Below, one piece after another: positions 8,686 to 17,997 of a DNA stretch of 35,274 bases. The stretch comes from Phycisphaerales bacterium (lineage in GTDB: Bacteria; Planctomycetota; Phycisphaerae; Phycisphaerales; SM1A02). The stretch is taken from NCBI GenBank assembly GCA_014237965.1, contig JABABZ010000008.1:1-35274 (forward strand), read 5' to 3'. Position 1 is the stretch's first letter, and each line of letters begins with the position of its first letter. The position numbers and the translations under genes were made by a program. A model generated the notes under the pieces. The model saw nothing but the letters and a program-made list of their open reading frames with translations. It was not told the origin of the DNA and searched no databases.

Positions 8686-9636
8686 ATGCCTCCCCGAGTG
8701 ATCAGCCTGCTTCCCTCCGCGACCGAAGTCCTGTGTGCCGTCGGCGGGGAGTCGCTCCTCGTCGGCCGAAGCCATGAATGCGACTTTCCCCGCTCGATCG
8801 GCGATCTTCCGGTGCTCACCGCCGCCCGCACCACGGCGACTTCGAGCGCCGAGATCGATGCCGAGGTCAGGGCGGCGCTGAATGATGGGGACGGTGAGGC
8901 CTCCGCGTCGGCAAGCCTGTATCACCTCGACGCCGATCTGCTCGTTTCGCTGAAGCCCGACGTCATCCTCACTCAGGATCTCTGCGATGTCTGCTCGATC
9001 GATCTGGCGACCGTTCGATCGATCGCCGCCGGAATGGACGATCCGCCTGCGATCGTGAGCCTCGATCCGAAGACGTTGATGGACGTCTTCGACGATTTCC
9101 TGAAGGTTGGAGCCGCGGTCGATCTGGAACAGGAGTCGGAAGTCGCGGTGGTCCGGGCGCGTGACGGCTACTGGTCCGCGGTCGACTTCGTGAACCAGTA
9201 CATCCCCGGTCCCGAGACCCTCTTCCTCGAATGGACCGACCCACCATTCGTCGGCGGCCACTGGACTCCCGGCCTCATCGAAGAGGCGGGCGGAACCCAC
9301 TCACTCAACACCGTGGGGTCGAAGAGTCGGCAAGTGACGCCGGAGGACATCGTGGCGGCGCAACCCGAGCGGGTGATCATCTGCCCTTGTGGTTACGACC
9401 TGGCCGCGATTCGCCGTGATCTTCCGGCCCTGCAGGCCGCCGACTGGTGGAACGCGCTGCCGGCGGTGGCAGGTGGTGATCCCAACGCCGTGGTCATGGT
9501 CGACGGCAACGCCATGTTCAATCGCCCCGGCCCGCGGCTGGTGGACGCATTTCGTTGGTTGGTGAGCTGGTTCAATGATCGGCCCGAGGTCCTGCCCCCT
9601 GGTTTTCCCGTGAAATCCGTTGCCACGTCGAGTTGA
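8686..9636 (+). CDS. BtuF-like cobalamin-binding / periplasmic-binding-fold protein without signal peptide
   Basis: The 316-residue protein has the helical-backbone-linked two-lobe fold of vitamin B12 and siderophore binding proteins. It opens with RVISLLPSATEVLCAVG, then shows LVGRSHECDFP, LKPDVILTQDLCDVC, LEWTDPPFVGGHWTPGLIEEAGG and the closing GPRLVDAFRWL helix. These features match the 'cobalamin-binding protein' branch of COG0614. No signal peptide, TM helix or lipobox is present, so it is predicted to be cytoplasmic and unlike true BtuF. No cobalamin riboswitch is evident in the 127-base upstream gap, and no transporter genes adjoin it. No clear Shine-Dalgarno precedes ATG 8686. A solid intrinsic terminator follows. 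Ligand specificity is inferred from family resemblance only. Confidence 0.85.
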   Translation: MPPRVISLLPSATEVLCAVGGESLLVGRSHECDFPRSIGDLPVLTAARTTATSSAEIDAEVRAALNDGDGEASASASLYHLDADLLVSLKPDVILTQDLCDVCSIDLATVRSIAAGMDDPPAIVSLDPKTLMDVFDDFLKVGAAVDLEQESEVAVVRARDGYWSAVDFVNQYIPGPETLFLEWTDPPFVGGHWTPGLIEEAGGTHSLNTVGSKSRQVTPEDIVAAQPERVIICPCGYDLAAIRRDLPALQAADWWNALPAVAGGDPNAVVMVDGNAMFNRPGPRLVDAFRWLVSWFNDRPEVLPPGFPVKSVATSS

Positions 9637-9656
9637 CGGGCGGGCGGCACCGGGCT

Positions 9657-9684
9657 GCCCCTTCGGCAGGAAGGGGCTTTCTTC
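9657..9684 (+). terminator. Intrinsic terminator after the BtuF-like gene
   Basis: A perfect eight-base-pair stem (GCCCCTTC / GAAGGGGC) with loop GGCAG is followed at once by TTTCTTC. It lies 20 bases after the stop codon and would isolate the BtuF-like gene from clpB. Confidence 0.8.
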
Positions 9685-9773
9685 TGGTCGAATAAGCGGC
9701 TTTCAAGCCCCGAAAACGGCGACTGGCGGCATCATGAGAACGGCACGGGACTTGCAACTCTGAAGACCGCCAA

Positions 9774-9802
9774 GGCATCCCGCGATCCTGAATCGCGATG
9801 CC
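9774..9802 (+). promoter_or_regulatory. Strong 5'UTR hairpin upstream of clpB
   Basis: GGCATC pairs with GATGCC and, after a two-C bulge, GCGAT pairs with ATCGC around loop CCTGA, giving 11 base pairs. The 3' arm ends six bases before the GGAG Shine-Dalgarno of clpB and 18 bases before the ATG. A heat-responsive or translational role is possible, but it does not mask the Shine-Dalgarno directly. No CIRCE or HAIR-type operator was seen in the gap. Confidence 0.5.
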
Positions 9803-9820
9803 GAGAATGGAGTCAATGAC

Positions 9821-12472
9821 ATGCAGATGGATCGATTCACAACCCTCGCTCAAGAGGTTCTTTCGAACGCCCAGTCGCTTTCGACCGGGCGAAGTCACGC
9901 CGAACTCACGCCTCTCCACCTTCTGGCCTCGATGCTCGAGGATCGGAACGGAGTCGCGTCTTCGATACTCGCCAAGGCCGGCCTTCAGCCGGAGCGCGTC
10001 CGCGATGTCGCGGAGGCCGAACTCTCCCGGCAGCCGCAGGCGAGCGGCACCCAGCCCAGAACCGCCAACGCGACGATGGAGGTCTTGCAGCGCGCCGAGC
10101 GGGAAGCGAAGGATCGGAAGGACGCGTACGTGTCCACCGAGCATCTTCTCCTGGCTCTGATTGAGGTCCCGAGCGCGGCCCGGGAAGTGCTCTCGAGTTG
10201 TGGAGCGGAGCGCAAGAACATCGGCGCCGCGATCGATGCGATTCGAAAGGCGTCCGGCGTGACCCAGGTCAATGATGCGGATGCCGAGAGCAACTTCGAA
10301 GCCCTGAAGAAGTACGCCATCGATCTCAACGAGCGGGCGGCGGCCGGAAAGATCGACCCGGTCATCGGCCGTGACGAGGAGATCCGACGATGCATGCAGG
10401 TGTTGTCGCGCCGGACCAAGAACAATCCGGTGCTGATCGGGGAGCCGGGAGTCGGAAAGACCGCCATCGCGGAAGGGCTTGCCATCCGGATCATCGATCA
10501 CGACTGTCCGGAGGGGATGCGGAATGCGCGGATCATGGCCCTCGACGTGGGGCAGCTGCTGGCGGGGGCGAAGTTCCGTGGTGAATTCGAGGAGCGTCTG
10601 AAGGCGGTCCTTCGAGAAGTCGCTGCCGCCGAAGGCTCGATCATTCTCTTCATCGACGAACTTCACACCATCGTCGGCGCCGGTCAGGCGGACGGAGCGG
10701 TGAGCGCGGGGAATCTTCTGAAGCCGGCGCTCGCCCGGGGCGAACTCCGATGCATCGGTGCGACCACGCTCGACGAGTACCGGAAACACATCGAGAAGGA
10801 CGCGGCGTTCGCCCGCCGGTTCCAGCCGGTCCTCGTCGGCGAGCCGAGCGTCGAAGACACCATCGCGATTCTCCGCGGCCTGAAGCCTCGCTACGAGGCG
10901 CATCACGGGATTCGAATTCAGGACGGTGCACTGGTCAATGCCGCTCGCTTGAGTGATCGGTACATCAGTGACCGGTTCCTCCCCGACAAGGCGATCGACC
11001 TGCTTGACGAGGCCAGTTCCAAGTTGCGGATCGAGAACGACTCGATGCCGACGGAGCTCGATGAACTCCGACGGCGGATCATGCAGCTGGAGATCGAGCG
11101 CGAAGCCTTGAAAATGGAGAGCGCCAAGGATCAGGATGCGCGGAAGAGGCTCGACGTCATCGTCGAGGAGCTCGCGTCACTGGAGGAACGGAATCAGGGA
11201 CTGACGGCCAAGTGGGAGATCGAGAAGGGCGATCTGGACCTGATCAAGCAGGTGAAAGCGGAGATCGACCGGAAGCACACGGAGCTCGAACAGGCGAAGC
11301 GGCTCGGCGATTTCGAAGCGGCGAGTCGAATCCAGTACGGCGAACTCCGTCATCTCGGCGAACAGCTTCTTGCCGCGGAGGAAGCCCTGCATGAGCGGCA
11401 GGAATCGGGTGATTCACTGGTGAAGGAAGAAGTGGACAGCGAGCAGATCGCCGCGGTCATCGCCCGCTGGACGGGGATTCCCGTCGATCGTCTCGTCGAA
11501 GGCGAGCGGGAGAAGCTCCTTCGAATGGAATCGGTGCTCGAAGATCGAGTGGTCGGTCAGGACCAGGCGGTCCGGGCGGTCAGCGAGGCGGTTCGGCGCA
11601 GTCGTGCCGGGCTCGGCGAGGCAAGTCGTCCGATCGGGTCCTTCCTCTTCCTCGGTCCCACCGGCGTCGGAAAGACCGAGCTCTGCAAGGCGCTCGCTTC
11701 GTTCCTCTTCGATTCCGACGACGCGATGATCCGGATCGACATGAGTGAGTACATGGAGCAGCACGCGGTCGCGAGACTGATCGGAGCGCCTCCGGGGTAC
11801 GTCGGATACGAGGAAGGCGGACGATTGACGGAAGCCGTCCGGCGCCGCCCCTATTCGGTCGTGCTCTTCGACGAGATGGAGAAGGCGCACCCGGATGTGA
11901 GCAACGTGCTTCTGCAGGTCCTCGACGACGGCCGTCTGACCGACGGGCAGGGGCGCACGGTCGACTTCTCGAACACCATCGTGGTGATGACCAGCAACAT
12001 CGGCAGTCACAAGATTCTCGAGATGTCCGAGACCGGCGCGGTTCACGAGGAGATCGAGGCGCATGTCAAGGATGCCTTGAAGCAGCATCTCCGACCCGAG
12101 TTGATCAACCGTATCGACGACACCGTGATCTTCCATCAGCTGGGCCGGGACCAGCTCGAAGGGATCGTGGGAATTCAGATCGATCTGGTGCGCGATCGGC
12201 TTGCAGATCGGAACCTCCATCTGGAGATCACGGACGAAGCGCTCAAGGCGCTCGCCGCCGAGGGGTACGACCCGCAGTTCGGGGCGCGACCGCTGAAGCG
12301 CGTGATTCAACAGCGGATCGAGAATCCGATCGCGACACGCATCCTGTCCGGGCAGTTCGAGGACGGGGACACCATCCTGATCTCCAGCAGCGGCGAGCAG
12401 TACCTGTTCGATCGACGGCCGGCGCCCGAGGTGGAGCGAGAGATCGTCGACGCCGAACTCGTCGAGGAATGA
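9821..12472 (+). CDS. clpB: ATP-dependent disaggregase chaperone ClpB
   Basis: The 883-residue protein has complete ClpB architecture. The N-terminal double Clp-N repeat begins [21 protein letters not shown]+ domain 1 has Walker [10 protein letters not shown] (near residue 206) and Walker [10 protein letters not shown]. The coiled-coil middle domain (about 400-540, [17 protein letters not shown]) distinguishes ClpB from ClpA and ClpC. AAA+ domain 2 has Walker [10 protein letters not shown] (near 612) and ends in the sensor-2 region [16 protein letters not shown]. No ClpP-binding IGF/L loop was noted, which fits a disaggregase. ClpB works with DnaK to rescue aggregated proteins in the cytoplasm. 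GGAG lies eight bases before the chosen ATG. The gene appears monocistronic, with a terminator and a leader hairpin upstream. Confidence 0.97.
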   Translation: MQMDRFTTLAQEVLSNAQSLSTGRSHAELTPLHLLASMLEDRNGVASSILAKAGLQPERVRDVAEAELSRQPQASGTQPRTANATMEVLQRAEREAKDRKDAYVSTEHLLLALIEVPSAAREVLSSCGAERKNIGAAIDAIRKASGVTQVNDADAESNFEALKKYAIDLNERAAAGKIDPVIGRDEEIRRCMQVLSRRTKNNPVLIGEPGVGKTAIAEGLAIRIIDHDCPEGMRNARIMALDVGQLLAGAKFRGEFEERLKAVLREVAAAEGSIILFIDELHTIVGAGQADGAVSAGNLLKPALARGELRCIGATTLDEYRKHIEKDAAFARRFQPVLVGEPSVEDTIAILRGLKPRYEAHHGIRIQDGALVNAARLSDRYISDRFLPDKAIDLLDEASSKLRIENDSMPTELDELRRRIMQLEIEREALKMESAKDQDARKRLDVIVEELASLEERNQGLTAKWEIEKGDLDLIKQVKAEIDRKHTELEQAKRLGDFEAASRIQYGELRHLGEQLLAAEEALHERQESGDSLVKEEVDSEQIAAVIARWTGIPVDRLVEGEREKLLRMESVLEDRVVGQDQAVRAVSEAVRRSRAGLGEASRPIGSFLFLGPTGVGKTELCKALASFLFDSDDAMIRIDMSEYMEQHAVARLIGAPPGYVGYEEGGRLTEAVRRRPYSVVLFDEMEKAHPDVSNVLLQVLDDGRLTDGQGRTVDFSNTIVVMTSNIGSHKILEMSETGAVHEEIEAHVKDALKQHLRPELINRIDDTVIFHQLGRDQLEGIVGIQIDLVRDRLADRNLHLEITDEALKALAAEGYDPQFGARPLKRVIQQRIENPIATRILSGQFEDGDTILISSSGEQYLFDRRPAPEVEREIVDAELVEE

Positions 12473-12526
12473 GTCCGACGCCGGTCCGCGGCAGCACGGC
12501 GGCAGCAAGCCAGTACGCTGGTCGGC

Positions 12527-14857
12527 ATGATGATTTCCTCTTCGCGACATCGGGTGCGGGTTCTGACTCTCGGAATCGTTCTGGCGACGATGCTCCCAGC
12601 CCTCCGGGCGGGAGCGGCGATGTCCGAAGGCGACGACCCGCTCACCATCGATCGGATCTACGCGACCGGCGAATTCTCGGCCAGAGGATTCGGTTCCGTC
12701 CGTTGGCTCGAGGATGGTGGGTACACGGCCCTGGAACGTGATGCCGACGGCCAGCCGATCCTGGCGAGGTACGAGCCGGAGACCGGTGAACGTTCGGTTC
12801 TGGTCCCGGCGGCCGGTCTCACGCCCGAGGGATCCACGAGAGCGATCCCGGTCGCCGACTACCAGTGGTCGGCTGATGGTGGGAAGCTGCTCGTCTTCAC
12901 GAACACTCGCCGGGTCTGGCGCCGCCACAGTCGTGGTGACTACTGGGTGCTCGATCTCGCGGCGGGGACCCTGCGAAAGATGGGCGGCGATCTCGAGAGC
13001 ACCTGGCTTCAGTTCGCGAAGTTCTCCCCCGATGGAGAATCGATCGCGTTCGTGCATCAGAGCGATCTCTATGTTCAGAATCTGCCGGACGGCAAGCCCA
13101 TGGCGTTGACCACGGATGGATCGGCGACGTTGATCAATGGCACGTTCGACTGGGTGTACGAGGAGGAGTGGTCGCTGCGAGACGGGTTTCGCTGGAGTCC
13201 GGATGGTGATCGAATCGCCTTCTGGCAGATCGACGATGAAGGCGTCGCCCGGTTTCCGCTGGTCGATCTGACGTCGGGGCTCTATCCCGAATTGAAGTGG
13301 ATTCACTATCCCAAGGCCGGCACCACCAATCCGAAGTGTCGGGTCGGCGTGATCGACTTGCTCCGGGAGTCCGCCGGTTCGGGCGATTCCGAGACCATCA
13401 CCGGAAGCATGCCGGCGCGTTGGTTGGACCTGCCCGGAGATCTCCGCGACGACTACGTGGCTCGAATGGAATGGACGCCGGATGGAGATCTGCTGATCCA
13501 GCGGGTGAACCGTCGGCAAGACACGGTGCAGGTGCTGGAGGTGCAACCCTCGGACTCGACGGTTTCGACGGTGTTTCGCGATCATGATCCGGCATGGGCC
13601 GACGTCTGCGACGACGTCGTCTGGCTCGATGACGATGGGCGAGCGTTCACCTGGGTCAGCGAGCGGGGAGGGTGGCGGCAGGTCTGGGTCATCGATCGCG
13701 ACGGCGCCGAACCACGATGCCTGACCACCCAGTCGCAGGACGTCATCTCGGTGTTGAAGATCGATCCAGAGAACGATGCACTGTGGTTTCTGGCCTCCCC
13801 GGAGAACGCGACCCAGCGATATCTCCATCGCCAGTCGCTTTCCGGCGGCGAGCCGGTTCGAGTCACGCCGGAAGATCAGCCCGGTTCGCATGACTACCAG
13901 ATCTCCGATGACGGGCGATTCGCCATTCATCGCTGGTCGTCCAGGTCGCAGGTTCCGCAGGTGGAACTGGTTCGGCTCCCGACGCACGAACCGGTCGATC
14001 GATTCCCTGCGGTGCGCAACGAAGCGTTGGCCGAGAAGATCGAGGAACTTCCAAGGGTCCGAGAGGAGTTCTTCCAGTTGGAGCTGGCGGACGGTGCGGT
14101 GGTCGACGGTTGGATGATGTACCCGCCGGACTTCGACCCCGAAGCCGGGAAGTGGCCGTTGCTGATGCATGTCTACGGGGAACCTGCGGGGACCACCGTC
14201 AATGATCGATGGGGTTCGGCGAGCCAGCTGTGGCATCGTCTGCTGGCGCAGGAGGGATACGTCGTCGCGAGCATCGACAATCGTGGAACGCCGGCGCCCA
14301 AGGGGCGGGCGTGGCGCAAGAGCGTCTATGGCGAGATCGGGGTTCTGGCCTCCGCCGATCAGGCGGAAGCGGTGCTCGGCCTGATCGAGGCGCACCCGTG
14401 GATCGACGCCGAACGGGTCGGCATCTGGGGGTGGTCGGGTGGTGGATCGATGACGTTGAATGCGCTGTTTCGGTATCCGGAGATCTACTCGGCGGGCATC
14501 GCCGTCGCGTTCGTCGCCGACCAGCGGTACTACGACACGATCTATCAGGAACGGTTCATGAACACGCCGCAAGCGAACCCGGAGGGCTATCGAGCGGGCT
14601 CGCCGATCCACCATGCAGGGGGACTGGAAGATCCGGTTCTGCTGGTCTACGGCACCGGCGACGACAACTGCCACTACCAGAACTTCGAGGCCCTGGTGAA
14701 CGAGCTCGTCAAGCAGGGAAAGCAGTTCGATCAGCTCGCCTACCCGAACCGGAGCCATGGCATTCATGAAGGTGCGGGGACCAGTCTCCACCTTCGTCGC
14801 TCGATGCTCCGTTGGTGGAAGCAGAACCTGCCATCCGGTCCCGTCGCCTTCGATTGA
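12527..14857 (+). CDS. Exported S9 family dipeptidyl peptidase IV
   Basis: The 776-residue serine peptidase opens with a Sec signal peptide (VRVLTLGIVLATMLPALRAGAA). The DPP-IV beta-propeller follows, including the Glu motif that binds the substrate N-terminus (VYEEEWSLRDGF, around E212-E214). The C-terminal alpha/beta-hydrolase domain has the catalytic triad: Ser637 in GWSGGGS, Asp712 in YGTGDDN and His744 in RSHGIHE. It should remove N-terminal dipeptides, typically X-Pro or X-Ala, from peptides in the periplasm or outside the cell. The length matches the family. It starts 54 bases after clpB, has no clear Shine-Dalgarno, and is not obviously co-functional with clpB; a shared transcript is possible. 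Confidence 0.94.
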   Translation: MMISSSRHRVRVLTLGIVLATMLPALRAGAAMSEGDDPLTIDRIYATGEFSARGFGSVRWLEDGGYTALERDADGQPILARYEPETGERSVLVPAAGLTPEGSTRAIPVADYQWSADGGKLLVFTNTRRVWRRHSRGDYWVLDLAAGTLRKMGGDLESTWLQFAKFSPDGESIAFVHQSDLYVQNLPDGKPMALTTDGSATLINGTFDWVYEEEWSLRDGFRWSPDGDRIAFWQIDDEGVARFPLVDLTSGLYPELKWIHYPKAGTTNPKCRVGVIDLLRESAGSGDSETITGSMPARWLDLPGDLRDDYVARMEWTPDGDLLIQRVNRRQDTVQVLEVQPSDSTVSTVFRDHDPAWADVCDDVVWLDDDGRAFTWVSERGGWRQVWVIDRDGAEPRCLTTQSQDVISVLKIDPENDALWFLASPENATQRYLHRQSLSGGEPVRVTPEDQPGSHDYQISDDGRFAIHRWSSRSQVPQVELVRLPTHEPVDRFPAVRNEALAEKIEELPRVREEFFQLELADGAVVDGWMMYPPDFDPEAGKWPLLMHVYGEPAGTTVNDRWGSASQLWHRLLAQEGYVVASIDNRGTPAPKGRAWRKSVYGEIGVLASADQAEAVLGLIEAHPWIDAERVGIWGWSGGGSMTLNALFRYPEIYSAGIAVAFVADQRYYDTIYQERFMNTPQANPEGYRAGSPIHHAGGLEDPVLLVYGTGDDNCHYQNFEALVNELVKQGKQFDQLAYPNRSHGIHEGAGTSLHLRRSMLRWWKQNLPSGPVAFD

Positions 14858-14986
14858 GGGTCTGATCGGGCCGTCGATGAAGGGATGATTCGATCGCCGG
14901 CGGCGAAGAGCGAAGTCGCACAGACCGCATCACCCGCATCATCGATACCACGTCGAACCGCGGAATCGATACAGCCCACACCCTCC

Positions 14987-15011
14987 GAACCCGGCGTCGA
15001 ATTCCGGGTTC
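14987..15011. repeat. Perfect hairpin in the gap after the peptidase gene
   Basis: GAACCCGG and CCGGGTTC form a perfect eight-base-pair stem with a nine-base loop, about 130 bases after the peptidase stop and 115 bases before the next start. No T-run follows, so it may be a Rho-assisted 3' end, an mRNA-stability hairpin or an operator. I see no other structure of note in this 268-base gap. Confidence 0.4.
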
Positions 15012-15125
15012 ATGTGGCTTGCCGGGCGATTCGCACGGGGCATTCTTGAGTCATGCCTTTCCGGGCTCCGTGTTTCCGTCGCAGGGAACGGACCCTTCGG
15101 AAGGCGTGCTCAAGGAATGGAAGAA

Positions 15126-16025
15126 ATGAAGATCCGACTGTGCTCGCTGGCTTGCATGATCCCCGTGGCCATGGCATCAATCTCATCCGCTGACGTCATC
15201 GAGATGAATCTCGGTCGATTTCAGTTCAACGGAGGTGTGGAGGACTACACCTACGAGGGTGACCATGCGGATGTTCTGGGGACGGACTACGAGGGTGATC
15301 CTTATGTCCGGACCGTTGCGACCGTCGATCTGGGATCGCTCTTCAGCCAGTTGGACATGAGTTCCATCTCCTGGATTCGAATCTCGGACATGGGTGACAA
15401 CTACTACAACCCGAACAACGACCCTGGAGCCGACGTCGATCTCTTCGCGCTCAGCGGCCAGCCTTCCGACATCATCACCACCTATGAATATGACGGCCCG
15501 AACCCGCGATACGCGTCATCGACCAGCGGGCAGATCGCGTCCGAGGTCGCGGTCGTCGACATGGACTACGGCGGAGGCGATGCGGCGCCGTGGTGGATCT
15601 CGCTCGGTGAGAACGGATCGATCACCATGTGGCTTGATGGATGGACTTCCGATGATTCCGACGGTCCCGGTGACGGTGACGGGTCGGGTGACGGAGATGG
15701 ACCCGGCGATGGCGATGACTCCGATGGTGGCGGTGATCCGGGAGATGGCGGAGATCCCAGCGACGACGGTGACGGCAGGGATCCCACCTGGTCGATTCTG
15801 GCCGCCCTGAAATCCGGCACGAAGCCCATCGATGGCGGTGGCATCACGCTGCCGTCCTACGATCTCTCCGGCTTCCAACTTCGCATCAACGAAGTCTCTC
15901 CCACGCCGGAGTGGGTCGATATCTCGATCGGTTACGAGACGGCAGGTTCCACGGTCGTTCCCGGCCCGGCGATGCTCTCCGTGGTGGTCGCAGCCGCAGG
16001 TCTGGTTCGTCGTCGAAGACGATGA
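15126..16025 (+). CDS. Secreted PEP-CTERM-like protein with Gly/Asp-rich repeat
   Basis: I place the start at ATG 15126 (299 residues), nine bases after AAGGA; the track's 15012 adds an unlikely N-terminus and ATG 15117 is an alternative. A signal peptide (CSLACMIPVAMASISSADV) is followed by about 150 unrecognised residues rich in Asp, Tyr and Gly. A low-complexity stretch of Gly-Asp units (about residues 176-219) comes next, then a short domain (SGFQLRINEVSPTPEWVDISIGYE). The end, VPGPAMLSVVVAAAGLVRRRRR, is a PEP-CTERM-like sorting signal: a Pro motif, a hydrophobic helix and an Arg cluster. Such proteins are handled by exosortase-type enzymes. It lies 60 bases before gspF and could be a surface partner or substrate, but that is only positional. 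Confidence 0.8.
   Translation: MKIRLCSLACMIPVAMASISSADVIEMNLGRFQFNGGVEDYTYEGDHADVLGTDYEGDPYVRTVATVDLGSLFSQLDMSSISWIRISDMGDNYYNPNNDPGADVDLFALSGQPSDIITTYEYDGPNPRYASSTSGQIASEVAVVDMDYGGGDAAPWWISLGENGSITMWLDGWTSDDSDGPGDGDGSGDGDGPGDGDDSDGGGDPGDGGDPSDDGDGRDPTWSILAALKSGTKPIDGGGITLPSYDLSGFQLRINEVSPTPEWVDISIGYETAGSTVVPGPAMLSVVVAAAGLVRRRRR
15652..15783 (+). repeat. Degenerate GGNGAY minisatellite encoding Gly-Asp repeats
   Basis: About 130 bases of tandem, imperfect six-base units (ggtgac, ggagat, ggcgat) encode GDGDG and GDGG strings with some Pro and Ser. The product could be a flexible acidic linker or bind calcium weakly. Such tracts expand and contract readily. Confidence 0.75.
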
Positions 16026-16085
16026 ATCGGACAATTTCGCGGCGTTCCCCGCAGTCCGCCATGGTCCCTCGATAAAGTGGTGACC

Positions 16086-17273
16086 ATGGCGGTGTTTGCT
16101 TACCAGGCACGAGATGCAACGGGTCGCCGGGTCGATGGCCAACAGGAAGGCGCGAGCCGAGCCGCCATCGTGTCCGAGTTGCAGTCAAAAGGGCTTTCGC
16201 CGATCTTCGTCCGCGAGAGCGTGGTCTCGGAGCGTCGTCGTCGCAAACGGCTTCCTGATCGAAGACTGGCCGCCGCGTACGGGCAGCTCTCCGACCTGCT
16301 CAAGGCGGGCGTGCCGCTGCTCCGTTCCCTGGCGCTGGTGGGTCGGAGCAAGAGTGATCCGCGGTTGGCGGCCGCGGTGAATGGAATCGCAGAGCGTGTC
16401 TCCGAGGGCGAGCGACTCGCAGACTCGATGCGGGCGATCGGCGGATTCCCCGAGATCCACATCGCCATGGTGCAGGCCGGCGAACGGGGCGGTTTCCTCG
16501 AGGAAGTCCTCGCCGAACTCTCCGTCTTCCTCGAGCATCAGTCCGAGCGTCGGGCGACGGTGATCGGAAACCTGATCTATCCCGTCATTCTTCTTCTTGT
16601 CGGATTCGGGGTGGTGGTCTCGGCCCTGGTGTTCTTCGTTCCCAAGTTCCAGGACTTCTTCGACGACATGGAGCTTCCCGTCGCGACCCGGTTGCTGCTC
16701 GGGATGTCCGACTTCATCATCGGATGGTGGCCGTTGATGCTGGCCGCCTTCGCGGCATCGATCGTGGGTTGGTTCTTGATTCGCGACCGTCCCGATGTTC
16801 GTCGGCGTCTGGCGATCTGGCAACTGAAGTTGCCCGTCGCGGGTGAACTCACCCGCACGATGTCGGTGGCGAGGTTCACGAGAATGCTCGGGACCTTGCT
16901 GGCCAACGGAATTCCCCTGCTCGCGTCGATGCGGATCAGCCGCGAGGCCGCAGGTAATCCATTGTTGACCGAGGCCATCGATGCGGCCGCGGAAGCGGTC
17001 GGCGGCGGTGAGTCTCTCGCGAAGCCGCTGGAACAGAGCGGACTCTTCGGTGAGGAGGTCGTCGAGATGATCTCGGTGGGAGAGAGCGCGAACAACCTCG
17101 ACGTGGTACTGGTCGGCATCGCTCGAAACGCCGAACGGAAGACGGACCGACTTCTGGACACCATGCTCAAATTGATGGAACCGGCGATGCTTCTGCTCCT
17201 GGCCGGGGCCGTGATGTTCATTTTCATGGCGTTGGTGGTGCCGATGATGTCCCTGAGTTCCCAGATCGACTGA
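16086..17273 (+). CDS. gspF: Type II secretion inner-membrane platform protein GspF
   Basis: ATG 16086 gives MAVFAYQARDATGRRVDG, which matches the normal GspF/PilC N-terminus; the track's GTG at 16077 adds three residues. The 395-residue protein contains two T2SSF domains, each with a cytoplasmic helical bundle (around 65-165 and 265-365). Membrane segments are NLIYPVILLLVGFGVVVSALVFF, LMLAAFAASIVGWFL and AMLLLLAGAVMFIFMALVVP. GspF is the rotor-like platform that, with the GspE ATPase, drives pseudopilus assembly. GspE is not in the window, so it must lie downstream of the giant gene or elsewhere. A 211-base gap containing a hairpin separates gspF from gspG. Confidence 0.95.
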   Translation: MAVFAYQARDATGRRVDGQQEGASRAAIVSELQSKGLSPIFVRESVVSERRRRKRLPDRRLAAAYGQLSDLLKAGVPLLRSLALVGRSKSDPRLAAAVNGIAERVSEGERLADSMRAIGGFPEIHIAMVQAGERGGFLEEVLAELSVFLEHQSERRATVIGNLIYPVILLLVGFGVVVSALVFFVPKFQDFFDDMELPVATRLLLGMSDFIIGWWPLMLAAFAASIVGWFLIRDRPDVRRRLAIWQLKLPVAGELTRTMSVARFTRMLGTLLANGIPLLASMRISREAAGNPLLTEAIDAAAEAVGGGESLAKPLEQSGLFGEEVVEMISVGESANNLDVVLVGIARNAERKTDRLLDTMLKLMEPAMLLLLAGAVMFIFMALVVPMMSLSSQID

Positions 17274-17395
17274 TTCGGAGTCGCCACCGGCCTTCGAGGC
17301 GGATGTGCGGAGGGTCAGCGGGGCTTCCGGGATGCGATCGAAACCTCTTCGGGCCGGGGAGGTAGACTCTCCAGCGGCTCGCCTCCGGGAGGGTC

Positions 17396-17419
17396 GGTGA
17401 GCGGAAGGATCCGTTCACT
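17396..17419 (+). promoter_or_regulatory. GGA-loop hairpin in the gspF-gspG gap
   Basis: GTGAGCGGA pairs with TCCGTTCAC (nine pairs, one G-U in RNA) around the loop AGGA, 66 bases before the gspG start. An apical AAGGAT is what CsrA/RsmA-family proteins bind. A chance fold in GC-rich DNA is possible. Confidence 0.4.
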
Positions 17420-17484
17420 CGCAGAGGCCGTTCAGCGTCGGCGGGAGGAACTTGCCCCGATCCGACAGAAGGAAGGATTCACGC

Positions 17485-17997
17485 ATGCTTGACAAGACTC
17501 GACGCCTTCGCCCGGTTCATCGCCGTGGCTTCACGATCATCGAACTCCTGATCGTCATCGGGATCATCCTGGCCATCGGCGGGCTGGTTCTGGTGAATGT
17601 CGTCGGGGCGAGCGAGAAGGCTGACAAGTCTCTCACGCTTGCGCAGATTCAGGCTTTCAACCGGGCCCTCGAACAGTTCAAGGTCGAGATGAAACGATAT
17701 CCCTCCGAGGAGGAGGGCCTCGTCGTGCTCTGGAACGGTGAAGAGCTCGAAGATGAAGATGATTCCTCCAAGTGGGGCGGTCCCTACCTCAAGGAGGGAA
17801 ACCCCAACGACGTCTGGGGAAGCGAGTGGATCTACCGGAACCCCTCCGAGGTCGAGGGTGTCGCGTATGACATCGTCTCGATCGGGCCTGACAAGGAGGA
17901 AGGTACCGATGATGACATTTCCAGCAATGACGGCCGAGTCGGTGCCGATGGCGAACCGTTGGACGACTTCAGCGACTTCTCGCCGAGTGGTTCCTGA
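17485..17997 (+). CDS. gspG: Type II secretion major pseudopilin GspG
   Basis: The start at ATG 17485 is supported by AAGGAAGGA about eight bases upstream; the TTG at 17452 used by the track is less likely. The 170-residue product has a basic leader, the prepilin peptidase site RRG^FTIIE and the hydrophobic helix LLIVIGIILAIGGLVLVNVV. The GspG C-domain is typical: YPSEEEGL, GGPYLKEGNPNDVWGSEWIYRNP, then YDIVSIGPDKEEGTDDDISS, matching the calcium-site region of the family. Acidic insertions (ELEDEDDSS) and an acidic tail (PLDDFSDFSPSGS) are extra. It forms the shaft of the pseudopilus. It heads a tightly overlapping gspG-H-I-J-K run. Confidence 0.95.
   Translation: MLDKTRRLRPVHRRGFTIIELLIVIGIILAIGGLVLVNVVGASEKADKSLTLAQIQAFNRALEQFKVEMKRYPSEEEGLVVLWNGEELEDEDDSSKWGGPYLKEGNPNDVWGSEWIYRNPSEVEGVAYDIVSIGPDKEEGTDDDISSNDGRVGADGEPLDDFSDFSPSGS

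Noticed and set aside
9637-9820. CIRCE or HspR-type operator upstream of clpB
   Set aside because: No TTAGCACTC/GAGTGCTAA or CTTGAGT/ACTCAAG-like pair is present; only the terminator and the leader hairpin stand out.
11414-14791. 1,125-codon minus-strand ORF spanning clpB and the peptidase gene
   Set aside because: It runs antisense across two well-supported genes and shows only low-complexity charged sequence.
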